The notes under the pieces are model-generated. The model searched no databases. It was not told the origin of the DNA and saw only the letters and a program-made list of their open reading frames with translations. From NCBI GenBank assembly GCA_934526015.1, contig CAKSZY010000006.1, positions 1 to 64,000 of the forward strand: DNA of 64,000 bases, written 5' to 3'. Source of the stretch: an uncultured Dokdonella sp. Its GTDB lineage: Bacteria; Pseudomonadota; Gammaproteobacteria; Xanthomonadales; Rhodanobacteraceae. The translations under genes and the position numbers were made by a program. This document shows positions 17,871 to 26,970 of this stretch, in pieces (within the stretch, counting starts at the first letter, position 1; the number at the start of each line of letters is the position of its first letter).

Positions 17871-19072
17871 CACCTACCTCCATTTGGCAGCACCGCCGCC
17901 ATCCCATTGCTACTCGGATCATGCCGAACGCACCACCCGGAAAGGTCGACCAGGACACGTTTCCGAAGTCGGAAGACCGACACGGCCATCGGCCTTGAAG
18001 ATTCAATGACTCAACGCACGACACACAGCGCCCGCGCGCGGGTAGCGCGCAGGGTCGGGTTGGCGGCGAGCCGATCGCCAACGCGCGATGCCCTACCCTG
18101 CCCACGCGGGCCTACGGCGACGCGACCGCACTTCCCCGCCGGCAACCACGCCGGTCTGCGAAACCGTGCGTCCACCTCCCGTACGAGATCCGGCGTGCGG
18201 ACCTGACAAAACAAAATCGGCCCCGCGCGCGGCGCGCGGCGTGCGTCAGGCCCGAAGCGTCGAGGCAGCGGCGAGCGGATCGCCGGCAAGTCGCACGCGG
18301 CTCCGTCCGGCTGGCGGCAAGAAGTCAAAGCAACGAGATTCCCGCCCCGGCCGGCGGGCTCGGGCGGGTGTTGCCTCCACGCGCCATTGGATCAGGGCGT
18401 TGGTGGTGTTGCCGGTGCTATTGGCGCTAGCGGTCGGTTGTCGACAGCGTCACCACCACTCCCGAATTGGAGGGATTTCATCTTCACCGCCGACTGCGCC
18501 GAGGTCCGGGATAGATAGCCAGACAACACCGGCAATCCGGCCGGGTCATGCAATACGTATGTCATTTCCGCCGTCGACAACGGCCGGATTCGATCCGCTC
18601 GGAAAGCCGCGGACGACTTGAGCGTCGCGTCCTCCACGGCGAGCGTGTAGGTCATCGCGGTGCCCTAACTATGTTGATCTGCAGGGAGTGTCCCCCTCCG
18701 ACCGCCAAGCCGCAACGATTGAATACGCAGGATATCGGCGAGACTGGATAGGCTATAAGTGCATATTAAACCACCCTAATAGATAGTATACCATGCGATC
18801 TATCGTATCTTAATTTGCATGATTTCGCACATAATTTCCAAAGAAATACGTTATTCTTCAGCTATTTACGGCAGTATCCGCGTGCTCTCGTACTCGCGTA
18901 CTCTCGGTCATCCATGTGCTTCCCGTGCTCCCGGGGTGATGGTTCGGAAGAGGGGTTGCGTCCCAGGCAGACCCGCGTGGCGGGCAGGCGCAGCCTCGGA
19001 ACCGGCAGCCATGCGCGCGGCGCCGATGGATCTATCTGCCATGGCATCGCCCTAGCGGCTTTCTGGATGGCG
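17871..19072. other. 1.2-kb gene-poor stretch with an AT-rich core
   Basis: There is no gene with firm support here apart from one weak candidate at 18392-18655. The segment 18750-18890 is strikingly AT-rich for this window, with several TATA-like and TAAT-like words, unlike the rest of the island. It may hold foreign remnants or a regulatory region. No tRNA, direct repeat pair or transposase remnant was recognised. Confidence 0.5.
18392..18655 (-). CDS. Small hypothetical protein, doubtful
   Basis: An 87-residue frame starting MTYTLAVEDATLKSSAAFRA, with AGGG seven bases upstream of the ATG. The first ~60 codons show the high third-position GC of real genes here; the last ~25 codons lose it and become Pro/Ala-rich. 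The reading frame may therefore be the start of a decayed gene. I do not recognise the family. Confidence 0.3.
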   Translation of the reverse strand: MTYTLAVEDATLKSSAAFRADRIRPLSTAEMTYVLHDPAGLPVLSGYLSRTSAQSAVKMKSLQFGSGGDAVDNRPLAPIAPATPPTP

Positions 19073-20125
19073 CTAACGTCTCGCAGCGACTTGGAACCGC
19101 GCACGCTGCGCCGCCTGCTGCAGTCGCCTGACAAGAACATCGCGCGGCGGCAAGGCGGTCAAGTACTCGGCGACATGGATTCCGACCTTGTCCAGCTCCA
19201 GCAACTCGATCTGCTCACGCTTCTTGCCCGTGCAAAGGATGATCCCCAGCGGGGAGGCTTCGTCCGGCTCGCGCTCGTGCCTGTCGAGCCAGCGCAGGTA
19301 AAGCTCCATCTGCCCTTTGTACGCCGCCCGGAACTCGCCGACCTTCAACTCCACCGCCACCAGCCGACGCAGCTTGCGGTTGTAGAACAGTAGATCGAGG
19401 TGGAAATCCTCGTCGTCGATCTGGATGCGCTTTTGCCGGGCGACGAACGTGAATCCCACGCCAAGCTCCAGCAAGAAGGACTCCATTTCTCGGACGATCG
19501 CTGCCTCCAGGTTGCCCTCTTGCCAGGTATCCCGCAGCCCGAGGAAGTCGAGGATGTACGGATCACGCATGACAAGGCTTGGCGATATGGGACGCGAATC
19601 GCGCAGGGTCGCCAGTTCCTGCGCGATCAGCGCGTCCGGCTTCTTGGACAGCGCCGTGCGCTCGTACAGCATCGAGTCGATCCGCTCGCGCAGCGTCCGC
19701 ACGCTCCAGCGCTCGGCGCTCGCCATCTGTGCGTAGTAGTCGCGCTGGCGCGGGTCTTTCAGCGGAATCAGGGCGATGAAGTGGGTCCAGCTCAATTGTC
19801 GTATCAGCGATACGACAATTCCCTCGTCCGGAAAGGCCACGGCGAACTGCACCATGCGCCGCAGGTTCTTGACCGCGAAGCTGCCGCCGTATTCCTTCAC
19901 CAGCTGCGCCGCCAGAGTGGACAGCACTTCCTCGCCGTACTCGGCTCGCCGTTCTCCCAGGACCTGCGTGTGGATGCGCCGGCCTATGCGCCAGTAGAGG
20001 GTCGCCAGTTCGCTGTTGACCGCCGAGGCGGCGCGCCGGCGCGCCGCCTCGATCAGTTCCCGAATGTCGCCGAGCAGCGCTGCCGGTCGGCGTCCAGGCA
20101 AGGAGGCTTCATTCGCCCGCTTCAT
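19073..20125 (-). CDS. DUF1016 (YhcG-type) PDDEXK nuclease-like protein
   Basis: A 350-residue YhcG/DUF1016 protein. The N-terminal helical domain (about 15-165) contains the family hallmarks TLYWRIGRRI, GGSFAVKNLRRMVQFA and LSWTHFIALIPLKD. The C-terminal nuclease-like domain carries FHLDLLFYN (about 241-249) and AVELKVGEF (about 257-265), the D...ExK core of PDDEXK enzymes. The family is common on mobile elements and near restriction systems; its role is not settled. The ATG at 20125 overlaps the integrase stop (ATGA), so the two are co-translated. Length is normal and the frame intact. Confidence 0.88.
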   Translation of the reverse strand: MKRANEASLPGRRPAALLGDIRELIEAARRRAASAVNSELATLYWRIGRRIHTQVLGERRAEYGEEVLSTLAAQLVKEYGGSFAVKNLRRMVQFAVAFPDEGIVVSLIRQLSWTHFIALIPLKDPRQRDYYAQMASAERWSVRTLRERIDSMLYERTALSKKPDALIAQELATLRDSRPISPSLVMRDPYILDFLGLRDTWQEGNLEAAIVREMESFLLELGVGFTFVARQKRIQIDDEDFHLDLLFYNRKLRRLVAVELKVGEFRAAYKGQMELYLRWLDRHEREPDEASPLGIILCTGKKREQIELLELDKVGIHVAEYLTALPPRDVLVRRLQQAAQRARFQVAARR

Positions 20126-21459
20126 GCGGCCGCTCCCTCGCCCTTCACTCGTTTTGAGTCCGGCGGCGCCGCACGCCCGTTGCCCTTCCTGTGCCGGAAC
20201 GGGCGATAGTTGCCCGCGCAGGTTCGAGTCTTCTTCGTACCGGCATCGGTGGGGATCGCCGCCGCCCGCGGTATTTTCGGCGCGCGCCTGTCGATGGTGC
20301 CTCGTCGCAGGCTCGCCACCTTTTCGGCGGCTTGCCGCACCGGCTCGTCCTCCGTGTGGACGTAGGTCATGAACTGGGAAATCGTCTTGTGGGCGGTGAG
20401 CTGCATGCCGACCTTCAAGGGAACGCCGGAGTTGGCGATGTCGGTGGCCGCGCGATGACGGATGCCGTGCGTTCCGACGTGCTGCACCTTCGCGCGGTGC
20501 AGCATTCGCTTCCAGGCGTTGTAGTAGGTGCCCGCTGGAAGCGGCGACTTGCTGTCGAAGATGGCCGGACAGACGTATCGCGAATCGCCGATTCGAGGGG
20601 CATTGGTCAGCAGTTGGTACGCAACCTCGCTGATCGGCTTGGAAAAGTCGCCGGTCTTGCTGTCGGGCCAGACGACGCGGCGATTCTCTAAATCGACCCA
20701 TGCCCATTCGAGCGTTCGGATCTCCGTCATGCGCGCGGAGAACTCGAACTGGAGACGTACCGCCAGCGTCAAGGTCGGGTGTTCCAGTCCCTCGGCGTCG
20801 GCAAGGTCGAGATAGGCATAGAGGCGTCCCAGCTCGTCGTCGATGATGTACCGCGTCTCGCCATCTTCCGGGTACTTGGGAACATGGCGGCACGGGTTGG
20901 AGCCATCCCGCCGATAGCCCCACACTTCGGCCATGTTGAACATCTTGCGCAGGCAGGCGAGTACCCGGTTGGCCGTGACGGCGATTCTCGCCAGATCCCG
21001 CATCAGCGCCGTCACGTGCGATCGCGCCACGTCGGGCGCTTTGAGTTTGCCGAGCGCGGGGACGATGTAGCGGTCGACATAGCCTTGGTAAGTCTGAACC
21101 GTCCTGGGCTTGTTGCGCGGCTTCGAGTATTCCTCGATGAACTGCTCGCAAAGCTCCTTGACCGTAGGAGCCATGCGCGCGGCCTGCTTGGCTGCGCTCG
21201 GGTCGTTGCCCTTGCGCACGTCGGCCAGCCAGTCCTGGGCGATCGAGCGGGCCTGTTCCACGGTCAGTTCGCCGAACTGGCCTATCTTCGGCTTGCGGCG
21301 GTCGCCCCAGTTGGTGCGATACTGGAGCATGAAGACCTTGCGCCCGTGGGCGGTGATCTTGCAGAGGAAGCCGGGGACGACGGTGTCCCTCAGTTCGTAG
21401 TCCTTGCCGGTGACTTCGGCCGCATCGACGGCTGACTTGGTAAGCTTGATCTTGGCCAT
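20122..21459 (-). CDS. int: Tyrosine recombinase (island integrase)
   Basis: A 445-residue phage/ICE-type integrase with an N-terminal arm-binding region, a SAM-like core-binding domain (about 100-180) and a C-terminal catalytic domain. Catalytic residues can be placed: Arg243 (SARMTEIRTLEW), Lys268, His331 and Arg334 (HGIRH), His357 (TAHKT) and Tyr366 (FMTYVH). The start ATG 21459 has CAGGAGG seven bases upstream; an upstream extension lacks coding character. The gene lies 175 bp from the tRNA-Leu 3' fragment, the expected location for an integrase that uses that tRNA gene as its attachment site. Confidence 0.92.
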   Translation of the reverse strand: MAKIKLTKSAVDAAEVTGKDYELRDTVVPGFLCKITAHGRKVFMLQYRTNWGDRRKPKIGQFGELTVEQARSIAQDWLADVRKGNDPSAAKQAARMAPTVKELCEQFIEEYSKPRNKPRTVQTYQGYVDRYIVPALGKLKAPDVARSHVTALMRDLARIAVTANRVLACLRKMFNMAEVWGYRRDGSNPCRHVPKYPEDGETRYIIDDELGRLYAYLDLADAEGLEHPTLTLAVRLQFEFSARMTEIRTLEWAWVDLENRRVVWPDSKTGDFSKPISEVAYQLLTNAPRIGDSRYVCPAIFDSKSPLPAGTYYNAWKRMLHRAKVQHVGTHGIRHRAATDIANSGVPLKVGMQLTAHKTISQFMTYVHTEDEPVRQAAEKVASLRRGTIDRRAPKIPRAAAIPTDAGTKKTRTCAGNYRPFRHRKGNGRAAPPDSKRVKGEGAAA

Positions 21460-21633
21460 GACGCCTCCTGTTCGGGATCGAACGCAGGAACCGGCTAGGA
21501 GCCATGGCATCGGAAAGCCTGCCGCAATCGGTCCGGTCAAGGCGTAAGGCTAGACGGGACTAACCTCTTGGAAAACCAAGCACAGCACGGCTCGGCGGGT
21601 TCCAGCGTAGACCCATCCTATTCGCGACGATCA

Positions 21634-21690
21634 AACTCAAAATCCGTTCCTGGAAACAGGGTGTGGGTTCGAGTCCCACCTTCGGCACCA
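21634..21690 (+). mobile_element. tRNA-Leu(CAA) 3'-end fragment, attachment-site copy (attR-like)
   Basis: The stretch from the anticodon loop (CTCAAAA, anticodon CAA at 21638-21640) through the variable arm, the T-arm GTGGGTTCGAGTCCCAC and the acceptor 3' strand with CCA matches the 3' part of a class II tRNA-Leu. The 5' half is missing: the sequence upstream of 21634 does not form the anticodon stem, D-arm or acceptor partner. This is the normal signature of the distal att copy of an island integrated in a tRNA gene. The intact tRNA-Leu(CAA) should lie at the other end, left of the window. Confidence 0.8.
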
Positions 21691-21929
21691 GCCGCGGCAC
21701 GTCGACGCCCGTGGCGCAGGCGACCGCATGTGCCACTGAGCCTTTTCGATGCCGTTTCACGTAATGGATATCGACGGCCCCGGCGTGCGGCGCCGAAACG
21801 CCCTCCGGCGGTGCAGCTTGCTCCGCCGCATGGCACGCGGCATCATGCCCCCGTTCGGCGGCGCCCGCTGGGGTCGGGTCGCGTGCAGGAATCCCGGACC
21901 ATTCCACCCAGACCGTTGATCGAGCGCGC

Positions 21930-22634
21930 ATGATCGAATTCGGCCACAGCACGCACGTCGGTTTGCGCCGCGAGCACAACGAAGACACCTACTATGCCGA
22001 TGCCGACCTCGGCGTCTGGCTGGTCGCCGACGGCATGGGCGGTCACGAGCACGGCGAAGTCGCCAGCGCGATCGCGCGCGACACCCTGGTCGCCGAACTC
22101 GGCAAGGGCACCCCGCTGGTGCGTGCCGTGCAGCTGGCCGACGAGGAGATCATCCGGCATTCGAACCGGCGCAGCGAAGCCTTGCCGATGGGCACGACGA
22201 TCGCATCGATGCGCCTGCTCAACGAACGCGAGTTCGAGATCGCCTGGGTCGGCGACAGCCGCGTCTACCTGTGGAACGGCTCGCTGCAGCAGATCTCGCA
22301 GGACCATTCCTACGTGCAGGAACTGATCGACCAGGGCGCGATCACGGTCGAGCAGGCGCGCAGCCATCCGCACCGCAACGTCGTCACCCAGGCGCTCGGC
22401 GTGACCGACCCGCAGTCGCTGCGGGTGGAGACCGTGCGCGGCGAATTCCGCCCCGGCATGCAGATCCTCATCTGCAGCGACGGCCTCACCGAGGAAGTCG
22501 GTGATGCCGAGATCGCGGCGATCCTCGCCCGTGCCGAACTGTCGGCCCAGGAATGCGTCGACCAGCTCGTGCTGGCGGCCCTGGATGGCGGCGGCGCCGA
22601 CAACGTCACCGTGGTGCTGGTGCGCAACCGCTGA
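21930..22634 (+). CDS. PP2C-family Ser/Thr protein phosphatase
   Basis: A 234-residue stand-alone PP2C (Stp1/PrpC-like) phosphatase, with motifs HVGLRREHNEDT (residues 9-20), VADGMGGHEHGEVAS, AWVGDSRVYLW and the final GGGADNVTVVLV. The metal-binding Asp residues of RREHNED, DGMGG, SDGL and DN are all present. It is soluble and dephosphorylates Ser/Thr sites set by Hanks-type kinases. It is the first gene beyond the island end. The only kinase of that type in the window is at 38972, so functional pairing is possible but they are 16 kb apart. Confidence 0.9.
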   Translation: MIEFGHSTHVGLRREHNEDTYYADADLGVWLVADGMGGHEHGEVASAIARDTLVAELGKGTPLVRAVQLADEEIIRHSNRRSEALPMGTTIASMRLLNEREFEIAWVGDSRVYLWNGSLQQISQDHSYVQELIDQGAITVEQARSHPHRNVVTQALGVTDPQSLRVETVRGEFRPGMQILICSDGLTEEVGDAEIAAILARAELSAQECVDQLVLAALDGGGADNVTVVLVRNR

Positions 22635-22848
22635 GGCACGCGGCGGAAACCCCGACCCTGTTCCGCGCCTGAACCGGCGGATACCCCGTCACGCCACAAC
22701 GGATGGGCACGACCGGAATGCGCGCCGGCGGGCCGGGTTCCATCACCGCACGAGCTTGCACGTGCAGGGCCTGCCGCGCCTCGACGTCCTTGCGGAGCTT
22801 GCTCCGCTGCCCTGGCCCGAATCCGCTTTCGACGGGCGGAGAGCCGCG

Positions 22849-24171
22849 CTACGGCGCCGCCGCACGCAAGGCGGACAGGGCCGCGTTGAAACGCTGCTGC
22901 GACCACGCGTCTTCGTTCTTGATCGTGTCGTACAACGCATCGAGGCGCGCGCGCAGCAGGGTGGCCTTGTCGGCATCGACCTTGCCGTCGTTCTCGAAGG
23001 CGACGACCACCGATTGGGCGGCCATGGCGACCTGTTCGGCCGAGGCATAGTCGCGGTATTCGCCGCGCTTCGCATCGGCTTCGATGCTGGCGAGGATCGC
23101 GTCGAGATTGTCGGCGCCGTACCCGAATGCGGCCACCTTCGGCAGCAGACCGTCGATGGTCGCGCGCAGGCGGCCGGCCGCCGCGAAGGTCGCCTGGCGA
23201 CTCTGCGTGGTCGCCCGGTGCAGCGCGCGGGTCTGCTCGAGCAGCGTCTTCGCCGCAGCGGCATCGACCGGCGCGACCACATGGCGGAACATCACCAGGT
23301 TGGCGTCGTTGAGACGGACCACGCCCGGGCCAAGACCGGTGCCCTGGCGCGGTCCCCACTGGTTGCCCGACATCACCCGATGGCAGGCATGGCAGTCGAA
23401 CAGGACCAGTTCGGGGAAGATGCCGTGCCAGCCGGCCTGCTCGTCGCGGACGAGATCGAGCAGGTTGCCGGCGGCCACGCCCTGCCCGACCGCCCAGTCG
23501 CGCAGGCCGTTCCACTCGCCCTTGCGGCGGGTCCACGCCTCGCCGATCTTGTAGTGCGGATGCAGCCAGGTGAAGGTGTCGAGTTCGAACGACAGCCGCG
23601 GATGGCCGGCGCCCATGATGCGGTGGGTGATCATGCGGTCCTTCGTGCCCATGTGGCACGACAGGCACAGCTCGGCGCGCGCGATCGGTTCGTCGGTCGG
23701 GTACATGCCCCTGGCGACGTTGTCGGCATGGCCAACGCCCTTGTCGGCATGCGCGTTCAGCCAGAGCTCGGCGCCGCCGTGACAGGACTCGCAGCCGACG
23801 CCGTCGCTGATCTGGAAGCGCTCGCCGCGCTTGTCGGCGGCGATCGAATCGGCGTGGCAGTCGAGGCAGACCTTGGCCTCGGTCGGGTCGCCGATGCCGA
23901 GCTTGCGGGCGATGTCCTGCGAGGCCTTGTTGGTCAGCGTCTGCCAGGCCCTGGCATGCGGATCGAATTCCTGCCAGATGGCGAATTCGTTCTGCTGGAC
24001 GTTCGAATCGCGGTACGGCTGCGAGGCGCCGTGGCAGACGCTGTTGGCGCAACTGGCGACGCCGAGATGGCGGTGCGCCTCGATCGCCGCGACGGCCGAA
24101 GTGGCTGCTGCAGCAATGCCGCCGGCACCCGCAAGGATGATTGCCAGCAAGGCATGTCCAAGATGCTTCAT
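22849..24171 (-). CDS. Periplasmic multihaem cytochrome c (c554-like)
   Basis: A 440-residue exported cytochrome with a signal peptide (about 1-23). Four classical CXXCH haem sites are at residues 102-106, 127-131, 169-173 and 260-264; the last reads CHACH. A first site, CANSVCH at 41-47, has four residues between the cysteines. The spacing and the YRDSNVQQNEF region resemble the cytochrome c554-type family involved in nitrogen or sulfur redox steps. The C-terminal ~150 residues are a haem-free helical region. No partner reductase or quinol oxidase gene is adjacent, so the electron donor and substrate are unknown. Confidence 0.8.
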   Translation of the reverse strand: MKHLGHALLAIILAGAGGIAAAATSAVAAIEAHRHLGVASCANSVCHGASQPYRDSNVQQNEFAIWQEFDPHARAWQTLTNKASQDIARKLGIGDPTEAKVCLDCHADSIAADKRGERFQISDGVGCESCHGGAELWLNAHADKGVGHADNVARGMYPTDEPIARAELCLSCHMGTKDRMITHRIMGAGHPRLSFELDTFTWLHPHYKIGEAWTRRKGEWNGLRDWAVGQGVAAGNLLDLVRDEQAGWHGIFPELVLFDCHACHRVMSGNQWGPRQGTGLGPGVVRLNDANLVMFRHVVAPVDAAAAKTLLEQTRALHRATTQSRQATFAAAGRLRATIDGLLPKVAAFGYGADNLDAILASIEADAKRGEYRDYASAEQVAMAAQSVVVAFENDGKVDADKATLLRARLDALYDTIKNEDAWSQQRFNAALSALRAAAP

Positions 24172-24257
24172 GGCCGACTCCCCGTAGCTATCCCAACGGA
24201 CTCACGTTCGGGCTCACGCTCCCCGCGGGCGATTATGCACCAGATCGGCAGGCGTGC

Positions 24258-24962
24258 TCAGGCCTGCCGCTTCCACAGGCAGGCTCCCTTCGAGGCGGCG
24301 TCGATCGCGGCGAGGCGCCGCGCATGGGCGGCCAGTTCGGCGGCATCGGCGCGGACCACGCGCAGGCCGCGCTGCGCGACGGTGCCGGCGGCAGCAACGA
24401 TGCGCGGGCGCTCGACCGCCTCCATCTCGAAGCCGAGATCGCCCTGCCCGGCCGTCATCGCCAGATAGGCGTCGGCCAGCAGGAGGGCGTCGACCAGCGC
24501 GCCATGCAACTCGCGATGGCGCACGTCGATGCCGAGGCGGCGGCACAAGGCGTCCAGGTTGTTGTGCTGGCCGGGGTACTTTTCGCGCGCCAGCTGCAGG
24601 GTGTCGAGGATGCGTGCGTTGTCGCGCAGGCACGGCCGCTGCGGATCGAACAGGGCGAGCTCGTTGTCGAGGAAGCCGATGTCGAACTTCGCGTTGTGCA
24701 CGATCAGTTCGGCATCGGCGATGAAGGCGAGGAACTCCTCGGCGATGTCGCGGAAGCGCGGCTTGTCGGCAAGGAACTCCTCGCTGAGGCCATGCACGCG
24801 GAATGCACCTTCGTCGACCTTGCGGTCCGGATTGAGATGGCAGTGGAAGCGTCGTCCGCTCGGCCGCCGCTCGAGCAACTCGATGCAGCCGATCTCGACG
24901 ATGCGATGGCCCATGGCGACCTCGAGGCCGGTGGTTTCGGTGTCGAGCACGATCTGTCTCAC
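24258..24962 (-). CDS. dnaQ: DNA polymerase III epsilon subunit (proofreading exonuclease)
   Basis: A 234-residue DEDDh 3'-5' exonuclease. ExoI is VLDTETTGL (Asp7, Glu9), ExoII is [11 protein letters not shown] near residue 90, and ExoIII has the H...D of [17 protein letters not shown]. The long C-terminal tail binds the polymerase alpha subunit in this family. It removes mispaired bases during replication. The ATG at 24962 overlaps the rnhA stop (ATGA). The order yafS-rnhA-dnaQ on one strand and gloB-mltD on the other is as in enteric bacteria. Confidence 0.95.
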   Translation of the reverse strand: MRQIVLDTETTGLEVAMGHRIVEIGCIELLERRPSGRRFHCHLNPDRKVDEGAFRVHGLSEEFLADKPRFRDIAEEFLAFIADAELIVHNAKFDIGFLDNELALFDPQRPCLRDNARILDTLQLAREKYPGQHNNLDALCRRLGIDVRHRELHGALVDALLLADAYLAMTAGQGDLGFEMEAVERPRIVAAAGTVAQRGLRVVRADAAELAAHARRLAAIDAASKGACLWKRQA

Positions 24963-25408
24963 GCATGACCTCCATCACGGATGCGTTCGGCCGCCGTGCG
25001 GGCGATGGCATCGACGCGTTCGTTGTCGGCGTGGCCGGTGTGGCCGCGCACCCAGCTCCAGCGAACGCGATGCGGGAGCAGTGCAGCGGCCAGCCGCTCC
25101 CACAGGTCGCGGTTCTTGACCGGCGCGCCGCCGGCCGTGCGCCAGCCCTTGGCGATCCAGCGCGGCATCCATTCCTCGACGCCGCGCATGACGTATTGCG
25201 AATCGGTCGTCAGGTGCACGCTGCAAGGCTGGCGCAGCGCCTCGAGGCCGGCAATCGCGGCCATCAGTTCCATGCGGTTGTTGGTGGTCAGCGCCTCGCC
25301 CCCGGCCAGCTCGCGTTCGTTGGCACCATGGCGCAGCAAGGCCGCCCAGCCGCCCGGGCCGGGATTGCCGAGACAGGCGCCATCGGTGATGACCTCGACG
25401 TCCTTCAT
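24959..25408 (-). CDS. rnhA: Ribonuclease HI
   Basis: A 149-residue RNase HI that cuts the RNA strand of RNA-DNA hybrids. The carboxylates are all present: Asp9 ([14 protein letters not shown]), Glu47 (NNRMELMAA), Asp69 (TTDSQYV) and the late Asp in NERVDAIA. The basic protrusion ([20 protein letters not shown]) is also there. The ATG at 25408 overlaps the yafS stop and the stop overlaps dnaQ, so three genes are chained. Confidence 0.95.
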   Translation of the reverse strand: MKDVEVITDGACLGNPGPGGWAALLRHGANERELAGGEALTTNNRMELMAAIAGLEALRQPCSVHLTTDSQYVMRGVEEWMPRWIAKGWRTAGGAPVKNRDLWERLAAALLPHRVRWSWVRGHTGHADNERVDAIARTAAERIRDGGHA

Positions 25409-26067
25409 GCGCACTCGCGCAAGCTGGCGCGCGGCGCCAGTGCCGGGGCGATGCGGCGGGCACGCCCGATCGCCGTGCGCAGCGGCAGCGGCCGCACGGC
25501 AAGCGCGCGCTTGTCGGCGCGCAGCATCCATGCGGCCTGCCAGCCCGCGGCCGCACGCGCGGGCGCAGCGGCCGGCACCTGCACGCCCGGCCATGCCCCG
25601 CCGAACCCCTGCGCCGGCGACGCCTCGAGGCCCAGCACATCGAGGCGATCGCGCATGCGTGCGGCGCCGACCGGGCGTGGCCGCGATGTCGTTGCCAGCG
25701 CCTGCCGCGACCACCACCAGCGCCACAGGCTCCACGGATTGAGCCCGAACAGCAGCAGGCTGCCGCCCGGCGCAAGCACGCGTGCGAGTTCGCGTTCGAG
25801 GCCGCAGCCGGGCAACAGGTCGGTGGCATGACGGACGATGACGAGATCGAAGCTCGCCGCCGCCCACGGCAAGGCATCGGCCGTGCAGGAGGCCTCGCCG
25901 CCCAGGCGGTCGCCATCGACCTGCAACTCGACCGATCCGGGACGCCCCGGCAGCAGGGCACGAGCACCGCCAGCGCCGCCCGTCGTGATCGACAGCGCCG
26001 GACCGGCGGCCAGCCGGACGGACTCGCGCACGCAATACGCCCACTCCGCATCCAGCAGGTGACGCAT
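25405..26067 (-). CDS. yafS: SAM-dependent methyltransferase (YafS-like)
   Basis: A 220-residue class I methyltransferase-like protein. The SAM-binding motif is weak (residues 25-35, [10 protein letters not shown]), but the later parts [23 protein letters not shown] and the [18 protein letters not shown] segment are typical of the YafS/ubiE-like group. The position between gloB (divergent) and rnhA matches yafS in other gammaproteobacteria. The substrate is unknown. The start is ATG 26067, since the frame upstream overlaps the gloB promoter region without coding character. Confidence 0.8.
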   Translation of the reverse strand: MRHLLDAEWAYCVRESVRLAAGPALSITTGGAGGARALLPGRPGSVELQVDGDRLGGEASCTADALPWAAASFDLVIVRHATDLLPGCGLERELARVLAPGGSLLLFGLNPWSLWRWWWSRQALATTSRPRPVGAARMRDRLDVLGLEASPAQGFGGAWPGVQVPAAAPARAAAGWQAAWMLRADKRALAVRPLPLRTAIGRARRIAPALAPRASLRECA

Positions 26068-26190
26068 CGGTGGCAGGTCGAACAGCGGAGTCGGGGCGGG
26101 CTGCACGGAACGCGGAGGCCTTCGAAGCGAGCGCAACGAACGCGAGTTTAACGCAGGCGGACGCAGCCGATCGCTATATTCCTGCCGGCA

Positions 26191-26970
26191 ATGAGTGGAC
26201 ATCGCCTGCTTCCCGTGCGCGTGCTGCACGACAACTATGCATGGGTGCTTGCCGACGAGGCCGGCGACGCGGTGGTCGTCGATCCGGGCGAGGCCGCACC
26301 GGTTGCGGCTGCCCTCGATCGGCAAGGTTGGCATCTGCGCGCGATCCTGTTGACCCATCATCACGCCGACCATATCGGTGGCGTTGCCGGCCTGCTGGAC
26401 GGCCACCCCGGCATCGAGGTCGTCGCGCCGCACGAAGAGCGCATCCCGATCGCCACGCGTCGCGTCGGCGAAGGCGATTCCGTCGACCTGGACCCGCCAT
26501 CCTGCCGCTTCGAGGTGATCGAAGTGCACGGCCATACGCGCAGCCACGTGGCCTATCACGGCGAGGGGCTGTTGTTCAGCGGGGACACCCTTTTCAGTGT
26601 CGGCTGCGGACGCCTGTTCGAGGGGACGCCGGCCGGGATGCTGGCCTCGCTCGATCGCCTGGCCGCGCTGCCGGGGGCGACGCGCGTGTGCTGCGGCCAC
26701 GAATACACCCTCGCCAACTGCGCCTTCGCCCTCGCCATGGAACCCGGCAATGCCGCCCTGCACGCGCGCGCGGCACAGGCACGTGCGGCGCTGGAACGCG
26801 GCGAACCGAGCCTGCCATCGACGCTGGCCGGGGAACGCGCCTGCAATCCCTTCCTTCGCGTCGACGAAGCCGGGCTGGACGACGCCCTCGCCGGCCATGT
26901 CCGTGCCGGCGCCGACCGGGTCGAGCGTTTCGCCGCCCTGCGCCGGCTCAAGGACGACTTTCGCGCATGA
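26191..26970 (+). CDS. gloB: Glyoxalase II (hydroxyacylglutathione hydrolase)
   Basis: A 259-residue metallo-beta-lactamase-fold thioesterase that hydrolyses S-lactoylglutathione, the last step of methylglyoxal detoxification. Metal-binding motifs are THHHADHIGG (about 55-64), GHTRSH, FSGDTLF and CCGHEYT. The C-terminal glutathione-binding domain with NPFLRVDE is complete. It is divergent from yafS with ~120 bp between, and its stop overlaps the mltD start (ATGA). Confidence 0.93.
   Translation: MSGHRLLPVRVLHDNYAWVLADEAGDAVVVDPGEAAPVAAALDRQGWHLRAILLTHHHADHIGGVAGLLDGHPGIEVVAPHEERIPIATRRVGEGDSVDLDPPSCRFEVIEVHGHTRSHVAYHGEGLLFSGDTLFSVGCGRLFEGTPAGMLASLDRLAALPGATRVCCGHEYTLANCAFALAMEPGNAALHARAAQARAALERGEPSLPSTLAGERACNPFLRVDEAGLDDALAGHVRAGADRVERFAALRRLKDDFRA

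Noticed and set aside
21600..21690. Complete tRNA-Leu gene
   Set aside because: Only the 3' part from the anticodon loop is present; no D-arm, acceptor 5' strand or anticodon stem 5' strand can be formed from the upstream sequence.
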